A DNA stretch of 64,000 nucleotides, taken from Eretmocerus hayati. Lineage: Eukaryota > Arthropoda > Insecta > Hymenoptera > Aphelinidae. Shown one piece after another: positions 47,651-58,418 of this stretch. Position 1 is the first letter of the stretch. Every line of letters begins with the position of its first letter. Below the pieces are notes generated by a model. The model was not told where the DNA came from, made no database searches, and saw nothing but the letters and a program-made list of their open reading frames with translations. Position numbers and translations under genes: made by a program. The DNA is taken from NCBI GenBank assembly GCA_029851415.1, contig CM056743.1:10036727-10100726 (forward strand), given 5' to 3'.

Positions 47651-47728
47651 GTAAGTAATCACTTATAAAACATTTAAATATATAAATATTTAGACATATA
47701 ATTTCAATATATAGAGGGAGTTAAAAAT

Positions 47729-47763
47729 ATATATACAATGTTAAAGCATGGAGAAAGGTCAGT
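47729..47763 (+). promoter_or_regulatory. Core promoter, copy 2 (TATA plus TCAGT initiator)
   Basis: TATATATA at 47729 and TCAGT at 47759, the same spacing as copy 1. Confidence 0.6.
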
Positions 47764-47878
47764 CTGTTTCAACCCATTGAAGGGTGAAGTCGATGCCGCT
47801 CCTGGTGATCAAGAAGTACTCCAAGAGCCAACCCCCAGGAGCTATGAGGTCAATCGAGATATCACAAAGGAATTAAAC
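47759..47878 (+). other. Putative first exon, copy 2, with a 27-codon upstream ORF
   Basis: 120 nt from TCAGT to the GTAAGT donor at 47879, about 92% identical to 47531-47650. The upstream ORF at 47793-47876 keeps its length. Four of its changes alter residues (for example E to K and R to Q). Confidence 0.5.
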
Positions 47879-48028
47879 GTAAGTAATTATTTATGAAACA
47901 TTTCAAAAACAGATATTCAAACAAATAATTTAAATAGTATATACCATTTATCCATCCCTATCTATCTATATTGATTTATTTATTATATTTCTGAATAACA
48001 ATGTAACTTTCATTTGGATTGATTTCAG

Positions 48029-48134
48029 CATATACCATAATGTACATTCTGCATCCTGCCAACTGTAATGGGAGGATGGAAAAGAAGAATGCAACCTCTA
48101 GAACTATCAAGAAACATATTGGGAAGCAGTTCTG
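48029..48134 (+). CDS. Putative coding exon 2 with start codon
   Basis: Bounded by a TTGATTTCAG acceptor and a GTAAGT donor. The ATG at 48040 starts a frame of 31 codons plus 2 nt containing H-P-A-N-C-N-G and T-I-K-K-H-I-G-K-Q-F. A Cys-His spacing suggests a possible small zinc-binding motif, but no known family was recognised. It joins in phase to the next exon. Whether it belongs to the downstream Helentron gene or to a separate host gene cannot be decided without transcripts. Confidence 0.5.
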
Positions 48135-48411
48135 GTAAGTTATCTTTAGAATTTTTTAAATATTTAATGAACATTAGTATACTTGATTTTGTTAGAACAT
48201 TAACAAAATTGCATTAATTGTTCTAATAAATGCTTTACCACTCACCCCCCCCCCTCTTTCATAATTTCATCAGATAAATTGACATATAAATACACACACG
48301 TATTCACACACGCAATCCCTCACATGTATATATATATACACGTTTTCACACAAATTCCAATTATTTTATGGTAGAGGAATAATCTGCAATATTACATTTT
48401 CCATTCCACAG

Positions 48412-48526
48412 CGCCATTAAGGACGAATGGAAATGTATCCCGTTAGTCCATGGGATAACTAACTCGGCGAGAAATCAAGAAGCAAAATTGGGATGCCATC
48501 GTAGTGGATTAAAGGACAGATTCCAG
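48412..48526 (+). CDS. Putative coding exon 3
   Basis: Follows an acceptor CCATTCCACAG and ends CAG before GTGATT. It continues the frame of 48040 for 39 codons (I-K-D-E-W-K-C-I-P-L-V-H-G-I-T-N) and ends at a codon boundary. The first Helentron exon recognised downstream (52133) also begins at a codon boundary, so the two are phase-compatible across a 3.6-kb intron. If the intron is not removed, translation ends two codons later at TAA. Confidence 0.5.
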
Positions 48527-48649
48527 GTGATTTAAAATAATTTAAAAACATTCAATTTAGGTAATAACATATTTATTTTTATACTGTTTCTATAAAATTA
48601 TGAAATTTACTATAAATTGTAAAATAAGAATATGTATACTGGATGACTA

Positions 48650-51239
48650 AATAAAATTCAACAGAGACGGGACATTTGCCCGTCTCTCCCCTCTCGTCTC
48701 CTTTCATTCCATAGGTTTAATTAGAATAAGTTTTACAAAATTTACAATGACTTAACAACAACGATATTATTTTCTTTCAAATTGTGGTTCGACATAATTC
48801 AAATTAATTACATTTCAATTCCGACGATTTCAATTAATTGCAAAATCATAAATAATTTCAAATCACGACCACGACGATAGGACAGAAATTTCAAGAATGA
48901 GTAAATTTAACTTTAGAATTTTTGCCAATAAACAAACGACGTGACTCCAACATACGAAGAATCCAATACTTGACTATCGCCTGCGGTAGGGTGCCTCACA
49001 AAAGTGCTGAGGTAATAGGGTGCCTCACAAAAGTGCTGAGAGCGACCGAAGCGAAAAATCCAATACAAATTCATCAACACCACACTCATCACATATATAG
49101 GCTTTAATGCAATCAACTGATCACACATAGCACTATTGAAACACTCACTTTACATTGATGAGAACGTTGCGGTGACTCGCCTAGGCCATGGCTCAAGAGT
49201 GATTAACTCCGCTGAGAGCGACCGAAGCGAAAAATCCAATACAAACTCTTCAACACCACACTCATCACATAAATGGGCTTTGATGCAATCAACTAATCAC
49301 ACATAGCACTATTGAAACACTCACTTCACACTGATGATAACGTTGCGGTATCTCGCCTAGGCCATGGCTCAAGAGTTATTAACTCCGCTGAGAGCGACCG
49401 AAGCGAAAAATCCAATACTGATTCATCAACACTTTACACACAACATGATAAGATACTCGAATCAATATAACAAACAATCCAACAATTTCCATATTGCAAC
49501 AATAGAAGTTTTATTCAAATGCAATAATAAAATCGTTTCAAATGATTATCAAATCTTTCAATAAGTATTCAATACATAGTTGAAAAGATATTCAATATTC
49601 AACTAATTCCATAGTAAAATCACTCGATTATTTCAGAAAGCACTATATATATCGAACTATCTAATGAATCCAATCGAGACGAACATTTGTCCATCTCATC
49701 CCTCCCATATCCTTTCATTTCATAGGTTAATTAAGATAAGTTCTACAGAATTTCAATATGATTTAAAAACGTTGATAAGATACTTTTCATTGCGGTTCAA
49801 TCAAATTCAAATCATTTCTGTTTCAACTCCGACGATTTCAATTAATTGTAAAATCATAAATAATTCCAAATCACGACCACGACGATAGGACAGAAATTTC
49901 AAGAATGAGTAAATTTAACTATAGAATTTTTGCCAATAATAAATCGACGTGACTCCAACATACGAAGAATCCAATACTTGACTATCGCCTGCGGTAGGGT
50001 GCCTCACAAAAGTGCTGAGGTAATGTCAAGGATTCGGTGTTCTTATTAGCTGACTGACGGATCTCATCAAAGAATTTCCACCCAATTGAATCCCTACATA
50101 TCTGAGTCATTCTACACAGAACCCTTGAAGGTCCCCTGTTAGTAAATGACTCATCCATAGATTTGTACATTCTCTTGGAATCGTGAAATTCTGGGCTACG
50201 AACGCACATACTCTGACTGCATTATCCATCGAGCAATAATTGGACAAAATAGATAAAAGATTCTCCTGATAATAACTTTTAGAAGATTTTGCAATCAATT
50301 AAAATCGTCATCAGAGATCAAAGTTTTCCTTTCTTTCAATACACTCATTAAAACGGAATAAAAAATGATAATAAACTTTTTAGTAACTATTGTTGCCAAA
50401 TGGAATTTACACTGAAGAACACTAACAGTCTCTCATACAACACCATTGGTGATTTAGAACACACAAGAAAACACATCACCACAATTAAGACACTTCAATC
50501 TACATTGATGAGAACGTTGCGGTGACTCGCCTAGGCCATGGCTGAAGAGTGTTTAACTCCGCTGAGAGGGACCGAAGCGAAGAATCCAATACAAACTCAT
50601 CACATATATAGGCCTTCATACAATCAACTGATCACACAAAGCACTATTGAAACACTAACTTTACACTGATGATAACGTTGCGGTAACTCGCCTAGGCCAT
50701 GGCTCAAGAGTTATATTAACTCCGCTGAGAGGGACCGAAGCGAAGAATCCAATACAAACTCATCAACACTACACTCATCACATATATAGGCCTTCATACA
50801 ATCAACTGATCACACAAAGCACTATTGAAACACTAACTTTACACTGATGATAACGTTGCGGTAACTCGCCTAGGCCATGGCTCAAGAGTTATATTAACTC
50901 CGCTGAGAGCGACCGAAGCGAAAAATCCAAAACTAATTCATCAACACTCCACACACAACATGATAAGACACTCAAATCAATATAACAAACAATCTAACAA
51001 TATCCATATTCCAACAATAGAAATTTATTCATTCGAATTCATTAATAAAATCTTTCTAAATAATTATCAAATCTTCTAAGGAGTACCCAATGCATAGTTG
51101 AAAAAATATTCAATAATCAACTTTTTTCAAGGTAAATCACTCAAGTGTTCCAGAAAATTCATGTAAATTGAATAACGATTGAGTAATACCATCTCTAAAA
51201 AATTACACAGTACACAAAAAATCAATTACCCCAATTTAA
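48650..51239. repeat. Repeat-rich intron-like region: duplicated ~1.4-kb block with ~176-bp tandem units
   Basis: A block at about 48660-49600 (GACAGAAATTTCAAGAATGA, CTATCGCCTGCGGTAGGGTG, then tandem units, then CACAACATGATAAGA) is repeated at about 49680-51130. The tandem unit carries GAGAGCGACCGAAGCGAAAA, TGATCACACATAGCACTATT, CGTTGCGGTGACTCGCCTAG and GCCATGGCTCAAGAG. It starts at 49035, 49211 and 49387 (176 bp apart) in block one and at 50561, 50724 and 50902 in block two. No ORF of note. Confidence 0.8.
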
Positions 51240-51339
51240 TACACCAATAAAATGAAAATGTATAAAGAAATCACTCGGAAAAGTAAAAACAACCGAAAAA
51301 AAGTAGAAATAATCAAAAAACGACTCAATAACTTAAGAA

Positions 51340-51510
51340 TAATCATAAGATAATCAAAAGATAGAAAGATGATCAAAAGATAACAATAAGATAAAAAGAT
51401 AACTTTAAGATGATCATAGATGATCTTAGATGATCTCAGATGATCTTAGATGATCTTAGATAATCTTAGATGATCTCAGATAATCATAGATGATCTTAGA
51501 TAATAAGTAC
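51340..51510 (+). repeat. AGAT(A/G)A-rich cluster, copy 2, with ~10-bp TAGATGATCT repeats
   Basis: Related to 47325-47430 including its flanks (AATAAGTACTTAGA versus AGTAAGTATTCAGA). The 3' half is a microsatellite of the 10-mer TAGATGATCT. Confidence 0.7.
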
Positions 51511-51671
51511 TTAGACACTCGCGACACATAAGGTCTATTGTTGCTCTCACAATACCAACTCATATTTTTTCCCGTCAAGTTGGCAACCCTGCTTACGATT
51601 TTACGTTGGCAGCCCTGCTCGGGGGGATCCGGACGGACGGGATTTTGCCCGCGGCTTAATTATTGTAATTT

Positions 51672-52022
51672 TATTCAAATATTTTTGAGAATTTGTATGA
51701 GCAAATCAATTGACCAAAATGAACAATCTTAGTCAGAAGCTTGTTTGTGCCTACGTACTCATGTGCAATGAGTTGGATAACCAGAATAGAGAAACTGAGA
51801 CCCGGCATCTCAAATGTCTCAAACAAGTTACTTGGATAAGACAATTGAGACCGGGCACCTCAATTATCTTCAACAAGTTTCTCGTTTGGGATGAGAGCTA
51901 ACAGACATTAATTGACCATTTTTGTCTGCATATTCATGTGAATTCGATTCAAATATTTTTGTGAATTTGTATGAGCAAATCAATTGTCCAAAATGAACAA
52001 TTTTAGTCAGAAGCTTGTTTGT
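51672..52022 (+). repeat. ~75-bp direct repeats flanking dispersed repeat copy C
   Basis: ATTCAAATATTTTTG(A/T)GAATTTG through CAGAAGCTTGTTTGT occurs at 51672-51750 and again at 51951-52022. Copy C of the dispersed repeat (51751-51945, AAGACAATTGAGACCGGGCA) lies between. This looks like a tandem duplication or a longer composite repeat. Confidence 0.6.
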
Positions 52023-52132
52023 ACTTAGTTAAAATTTTGCATTTGACACCCAATCATATTATCAAATACACAGTCTTTCATAGGGTCTGGTGATTTTTCA
52101 GAAATGGAGGAACTGGGAGACCAATTGCACAG

Positions 52133-52197
52133 GCAGATGTTGTACCAGCGGAGACATCCTGTCCTGACAAAATAATGCCAAACAATATGTCTCAACC
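52133..52197 (+). CDS. Helentron exon (first certain one)
   Basis: Acceptor TTGCACAG ends at 52132, donor GTAAGC begins at 52198. The reading frame A-D-V-V-P-A-E-T-S-C-P-D continues into the next exon by a split Pro codon. No start codon suitable for the N-terminus, so an upstream exon is needed or the ATG at its end is used. Confidence 0.55.
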
Positions 52198-52288
52198 GTA
52201 AGCATGAATTCCATTGATAAATTTATGTATATAATAATATGATAAACATAGTTTAGTTGACTCATCATTATTATCATTCTATCTTTAG

Positions 52289-52569
52289 AGGTGGCCTCTC
52301 GATAGAAACTGTATCTCATGGAAATTATTCACTGGTGAATCCAGTGGATGTTGACATGGGATCTGATGTTGAGTTAGCTACGAACAAAGCCAAAAGATCT
52401 GAATATATGAGGAATTGTAGACTGAAAAAAAACAGCCCGTAGTCAAATCTGCTTATGGTGAAGTCAGTACTGAAAATTCTGCAAATGTTGAGGTTGGGTT
52501 ACTAGCTAAGAGGGCAAAAAGGAGTGAATACATGAGAAATTACAGGATGCCAAGAGAAAAATCTCTACC
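52289..52569 (+). pseudogene. Helentron exon with two EYMRNYRLKK repeats, frameshifted
   Basis: Encodes A-K-R-S-E-Y-M-R-N-C-R-L-K-K, then loses frame in an A-run at 52425-52432, probably by a one-base deletion. In the shifted frame a second copy A-K-R-S-E-Y-M-R-N-Y-R-M follows before the donor GTACGC. The repeat is a short basic helix-forming motif, maybe DNA-binding. Confidence 0.7.
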
Positions 52570-52652
52570 GTACGCACAATTTTCATGTGTACACATAATA
52601 ATATGATGGATATACTTGACTAGAATTATCACTATCATCATTTTATCTTCAG

Positions 52653-53011
52653 GAGTGGAATTCTGACACAAACTATTCAAAATATTCATCACCCAACTCA
52701 GAAGCCAGTACATGTTGACATTGAACATATTGATCACCCATCTCAGAACCCAGTACATGGTGATATTGAACCCGAGGTTGAGTTGGCAAACAAAAAAGCT
52801 AAAAGAGCTGAATACATGAGGAACTATAGGCTCAAAAAGAACCAACCCGTAGTTACATCAGCTCATGTAGAAGTTACTCCTGCAAATTTTGTGAATGTTG
52901 AAGTTGATCTAGCAGCAAAGAAAGCCAAAAGGGCTGAATATATGAAAAATTACAGATTGAAAAAGAAACATTCCTCAGAATTACCTACACATCTCGCTGA
53001 AAGAGCAAAAG
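52653..53011 (+). CDS. Helentron exon with two EYMRNYRLKK repeats
   Basis: Acceptor TATCTTCAG, donor GTATGC. Includes A-K-R-A-E-Y-M-R-N-Y-R-L-K-K-N-Q-P-V-V and later A-K-R-A-E-Y-M-K-N-Y-R-L-K-K-K. An acidic spacer with V-E-V-D separates the copies. Confidence 0.72.
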
Positions 53012-53084
53012 GTATGCAGATTCTTTCTTCTTGGGATAAACCTGTTCCATGATTTCTATTCATTCAAACTTGAACCATTCACAG

Positions 53085-53367
53085 AGCCTCGGCGAAAACA
53101 GGCTAGACCTCGATCGTGTGAACTCTTACCAGATGAGATGCTTCTTAGGAAAATTGACCAAAACACGCTACCGCCTTTAATACATGATGCACAGATTACT
53201 CCTAAAGTTATTGAACAAGGTAATCTACAGCAGCCACCTTTACAAATTGATGATGTTCAGAATACTCCTGATGTTATCGTACGTGAAGATGTACAAGAGC
53301 GGCCAGCAGTGTTTCCAGAAATCATGCTTCATACCGATTATCCTATGCTGACGCCTCATTCTCAACT
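53085..53367 (+). CDS. Helentron exon, low-complexity linker
   Basis: Acceptor ATTCACAG, donor GTGAGC. The peptide is hydrophilic with repeated D-V-I / K-V-I phrases and P-P-L motifs. No known domain. Confidence 0.6.
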
Positions 53368-53455
53368 GTGAGCAAATTTGCGATACATACGATACTTACC
53401 ACTATCATTGATTGAGTACCACCTAATTTCAATTTTACTACTTTATCTCTACAAG

Positions 53456-54060
53456 GGGACGTCAAGTTGTAATTGCTGCTGACATTCATCTACCTCCCAC
53501 CACCTCAACATATGTTGGGATTGATAATGCCTCGAAACAAGCGAAACGTTCTGAATACCTGAGGAATTATAGGCTAATGAATAAACAACCAAATTCACAA
53601 CCTCCTGATCGATCGCGTCAGTCGAATGCTACCACAAGTGGACATAGATCTGACTACCACAAAAATTATCGGAAGAGACCAAGAATTTCAAAAATGCAGT
53701 GTCAGAATGCAGATTGCATTGCTCAAGCACCTATTGTTAGTGATCTAGATGCTATTGTACCTGCATCTTCACATGAGATCAGACATGCATCTGTTGAACG
53801 TGAGAATGCTCATGCCACAGTTCATGATCACAATCAAGTACGGCGTGTCGCGGAAAAGGTTACCTCTTCTCGATCAGCAAACACGAACGCGGTCCTCAAT
53901 ACTTTGATGGATAACGAGCAGCCTAATATAGACGATTATCCACATTTCAATGATCAGGAGGATCAGTGTGAAATTCAGGAGTATTGTGATGAAGATATGC
54001 TCATTTATGATGTAAACGGTGATCATCGCGTCGTACTTCTGCCTAATGATCCGGGGCAAG
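53456..54060 (+). CDS. Helentron exon with fifth EYMRNYRLKK-like repeat
   Basis: Acceptor CTCTACAAG, donor GTAAAT. Contains A-K-R-S-E-Y-L-R-N-Y-R-L-M, then a Gln/Asn/Ser-rich linker with a related S-D-Y-H-K-N-Y-R-K-R. Ends with an acidic stretch and D-P-G-Q. Confidence 0.68.
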
Positions 54061-54132
54061 GTAAATCATTACTTTTACACCTACATCTAACATTCGAGTG
54101 CTCGTTTTAACATTTTTGACCTATCATAACAG

Positions 54133-55553
54133 TTGAACAGCCACTTAAATCTTACTCCAACTATGCCGATCACGTCGCTGCTCACAAACAGTTCAAAGCT
54201 AAAATGATCAACAACCCATTTGGTTACGCATGTGACGTCTGCGATCGATTATGGTTCAAAGATGACCTGCGCATCATTAATCAAGATCTTCGAAATATCC
54301 TGGCTCAGGAGTTTGGTGATGTTTGTACAGAAAATTTTATGCTCTGCCGCACATGTGTGGCAAATCTCAAATCTGGCCAAGTTCCGACATACTCGAAAAC
54401 GAATGGTTTCGAGTACCCAGAGAGACCTGCACATTTGCCTAAGCTAGATATTGTCTCCGAACGATTTATCTCGCCGAGGATACCATTCATGCAGATTCGT
54501 CGACTACGTCATCAAGGTCAGTTCGGCATATTGGGGCAAATTATCAATGTTCCCGTTGTAGTAAACACGATGGTGAATCTTTTGCCTCGTGATGTCGACG
54601 ATGATTACTGTGTCAATGTACATATTAAACGACGAGCTTTTCACAAATCGAATCACGTACAGGGATTGGTGAATAAAAGGGACATTAAATTGTGGCTCAA
54701 ATATCTAGTTGACACTCCACTGTATAGAATGTACGATATCAAGGTTGATGAAAATTTTATGTCACGTGATTATGTCGGCGGTGCTCCTCACGAACAGGAT
54801 ATTGACTGGAATGACTTCACAGAACCCTTTTCTATAGAAGATAGCCTCATTTGCCAACAGCAAACTCTTTTATGGGACGAAGATAAATATTTACAAATCG
54901 CCCCGGGTGAGCGAAATGTTCCGCATAGCCTTCTCTTTGATGAGCATGCAGAGGAGCTCTCTTTTCCCGAAATATATTTGGGACACCCTAGAAGTTTTAA
55001 AGAAAATATAAGCGTATCACCGTTTATGATAGCATCTAGCGAGCTGAGGCGTAAGGATCGCAGAGCATGTCATCCAAATCACCTACTCTATGTCGCAATG
55101 AAAATCCTGCGCACAAGGGTCCGCGATTCTCTGACCATAGCCTTCAAACATGTCGGCGAAGACGCTAAAATCACGAAACAGATGATACAATCCCCAGACT
55201 ATATCCACGATTGCCTTGACAGTAATTTGGCTTTTTTGAAGTCAATACCGAATTCGGCTTATTATTGGGCTCAACGAAAACGGGACCTTTTTGCAATGAT
55301 AAGGCAACTTGGAAAACCACATATTTTCCTCACGCTTAGTGCCAATGACGTTAAATGGCTACAGTTACTTAACACTTCATACAGACTCAAGTATGGGAAA
55401 GACGTTCCAGAAGACGTCATTAACGAATTGAATTACCTCCAAAAATGTGCGCTGATAAACGAAGATGCCATCACATGTGTCATTTACTTTTACAAAATTT
55501 CATCGGTGATTGTCGCAATACTGAAACACAAGGAAATTAACCCCATTCGGTAA
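54133..55553 (+). pseudogene. Helentron zinc-binding and Rep N-terminal region
   Basis: Acceptor TCATAACAG. The peptide carries a zinc-binding pair A-C-D-V-C-D-R-L-W-F with a later C-R-T-C, then F-I-S-P-R-I-P-F-M-Q-I-R and further regions shared by Helitron N-termini, ending with F-L-T-L-S-A-N-D. The frame breaks near 55545 by a single extra base in CCCCATTCGG; the next frame resumes with the HUH motif. Confidence 0.8.
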
Positions 55554-58418
55554 ATACGTTGTTCTCGATGATTTTGTGCGTATTGAATTCCAACATAGAG
55601 GCAGCCCTCAGGCTCATTTGTTGTTATGGCTCGATAATGTTCCCGAGGACCCACTAGGCGCTGGTAGAGAAAAGACCATTGAGATGATTGATTTCTTGAT
55701 ATCAGTTGATGAAGCAGAGGCGTCCGGAAACATAGCATTGCAGACCCATAAACACACTTTCACGTGTTACAAGGGACTTTCTAAGAGGAAGAACCAAACT
55801 TGCCGATTTGGAGCTCTATTCATGCCATCAAAGAAAACAATCATAGTCATCCCCATGAATAAATCTGAACCTGGGTTTACTGAGTATCACAAACACTTCA
55901 CCAGGATCCACAAAAATTTAGAGGATTTGGACTACCTAGATTTTGATGACTTCTATCGTAAAAAAGATATACAATCTGATGATCACTACTTGAATATTTT
56001 ACGTGCTGGCATCACGCGACCTCGTGTATTTGTTAAACCACAACCTTATCAGAAATGGCATAATCCTTTCAACCCCTTCATCTTGCACGTTCTGGAATCA
56101 AACACCGATATGCAACTGATACTTGATCCCTACTCATGTGCTCAATATGTAGTAGAGTATGTAAATAAAGCCAACAGAGGAATTAGTGATTTGCAGCGCA
56201 AGATGGCCGAGACACTCGAAGAGCACCCAGAATTCGATGTCATCGAAGCAACACGCAAACTGAGTGTTGACATGCTCAACGGTGTTGAGATGTCCAGCCA
56301 AGAAGCTGCATGGTTCCTTTTAAGACAACCTATGTCGAAAACATCGGCCGTCATCGTCTACATACCCACTGTCTGGCCTATTGAACGACAGCGGATCCGC
56401 AAGACTCTGCAAGAAATGGATAGGGAAGAGCTGGGCGATGAGAGTACAGACATCTGGAAAGAAAGTTGGTTCGACAAATACGAAAAGAGACCTCAAGAAC
56501 CGAAAGAACTCAATGATCCTAATCTTGCTGAATTCGTAGCTTTCTGGACTAGGATGAGAAATGGCACTTGGTACAGACGAGGTAAACCTCGCGTAATAAG
56601 ATACAGGAATTACAGTATGACGAAAAATGAGGAATTACCAGAATACAAACGAGAAATGGTAACTCTTTTTGTGCCGTTCAGGAACGAAGAGTCAGAGATT
56701 CTTGCGGAACGAAAGTTTATAAGTCTCTACGATCTACATGAAGAACATATTGTACGAGAACGTATGAGATTCGAATCTGATCTTGACTACCAGAAGACGA
56801 TTGATATCTGTCGGGAATTATATCGTGAAGATGAAAGCATTGAAGATGAGATGGAGGATGGACACGCTCTCTTACAACCAGATGTCGATCCATTCCTGGA
56901 ACTGTATCACAACCCAAATTCAATCGTCAATGAAGATCTTGTCCGAGCTTCCATCGACAAACTAGGAGCAGTTGCCAAAAAAAGAGAGAATATCATGAGC
57001 AAAGACGACTACAACGCACGCATGCGTACCAAAAACAAAAAACAGCGACAACTTATAATGCATGTCATTCATCACTGTCTAGCCGGAGAAAATACAGATC
57101 CGCTAGTATTTTTCTTGACTGGTCCAGCCGGAAGTGGAAAAACATACCTGTCTCTCACTGTCATGGAAACCATCAACCGTTTCTCTAATAATGACGGATT
57201 CTACAACTCCTACATTGCATGCGCATCTACGGGTAAAGCTTCAAAATTACTTGGTGGAACTACGCTCCATACAGCTCTCAGAATTTCAATATCTAATTTT
57301 TTGCCATTGAGCATTGAAGTACTTCACCAATATAGAGCCCTTTTTCGGTATGTCAGATTCTTAATTATTGATGAAATAAGTATGATAAGTGCCGAGTTGT
57401 TGACTCATGTAGATCAGAGACTAAAACAAATAACAGGCAAGTATAACATGAACTTTGGAGGTACCAATATGGTTTTCATTGGTGATCTGCGGCAGTTGCC
57501 ACCAGTACGGGCAACGCCTATTTACAAACAGACAAGATTGTCCATGACCGGCCCTATTTTATGGCGTAGTCTCAAGTACTTCGCTTTGGATGAGGTTGTA
57601 CGTCAAAAAGATAAAGCTTTTTCTGACTTATTGACTAACCTGGGGAATGGTGAGATTCTTACTCCCGAACAACAACAGTTGATTGAATCACGCTTCGTCA
57701 CAGAAGAACAAGCTCAAGTGCTTTGTCCTGATGGTATGCGTTTGTACAATACGAATGTCAAAGTTCAAGCTTACAACAACGGTATCTTGACTTACTCTGC
57801 GGAAAAATTAGAATCTGTTGCCGAGGATAATTATATAAACTGTGAAGGGTCAGAACAGAGTTATCGACAAAGAGTTCACAAACTGTCGGTCATCGATACA
57901 GGTGGCATGCCCTATAATATCACTTTGGTTATTGATAAGCCGTACATGATCACTACCAACATTGACGTCGCTGATGGGTTGACAAACGGTTCTGTCGGCA
58001 AATTGTCAGAAATAACATTTGATGTGACTGATGGAGCCAAGTTCTTGTGGTTAGAATTTCCTGGTTGCCAAAAAACAGGCGCTGAAGCGAGAAGGAAAAC
58101 AGCTAACTATGCTCTACAACATGGAATTATACCCAATTTCAAATGTATTGAATATTGTAAAAGAATAACTGCCAGGAGTGGTGGCGTTGCTATCTATCAG
58201 AAGTCAGCTGATTCTTCTTCACTTCAGAATTCTCCTTCGCTGATCGGATTGATGGAAGTTCAAAAATTGATAAGTAACATTCCAGATCTAGGAGATATCT
58301 GCGCAACAACTTGCGCTCTGCCTGACGGTAGACGTTTGATCACGGTTGCTATCTATATATCTCCCAATAATTCTGTGATAGACATAATTGATTTCATCCA
58401 CGATGTATTACTCTTATA
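55554..58418 (+). pseudogene. Helentron Rep catalytic, Pif1-like helicase and endonuclease start
   Basis: The Rep core reads E-F-Q-H-R-G-S-P-Q-A-H; the usual motif is H-x-H, so the first His is Gln (CAG at 55609-55611). The two-tyrosine motif is present as Q-Y-V-V-E-Y-V-N-K at about 56143-56169. Helicase Walker A is G-P-A-G-S-G-K-T at 57121-57144 and Walker B is L-I-I-D-E-I-S at 57361-57381, followed by I-G-D-L-R-Q-L-P-P-V. After S-V-G-K-L the helicase motifs V and VI (an H-K-x-Q-G-like segment and the final A-L-S-R box) are missing. The sequence passes at about 58140-58175 into R-S-G-G-V-A-I-Y, the start of the endonuclease domain. It then runs into the inserted element and stops at 58516-58518. 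Confidence 0.85.
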
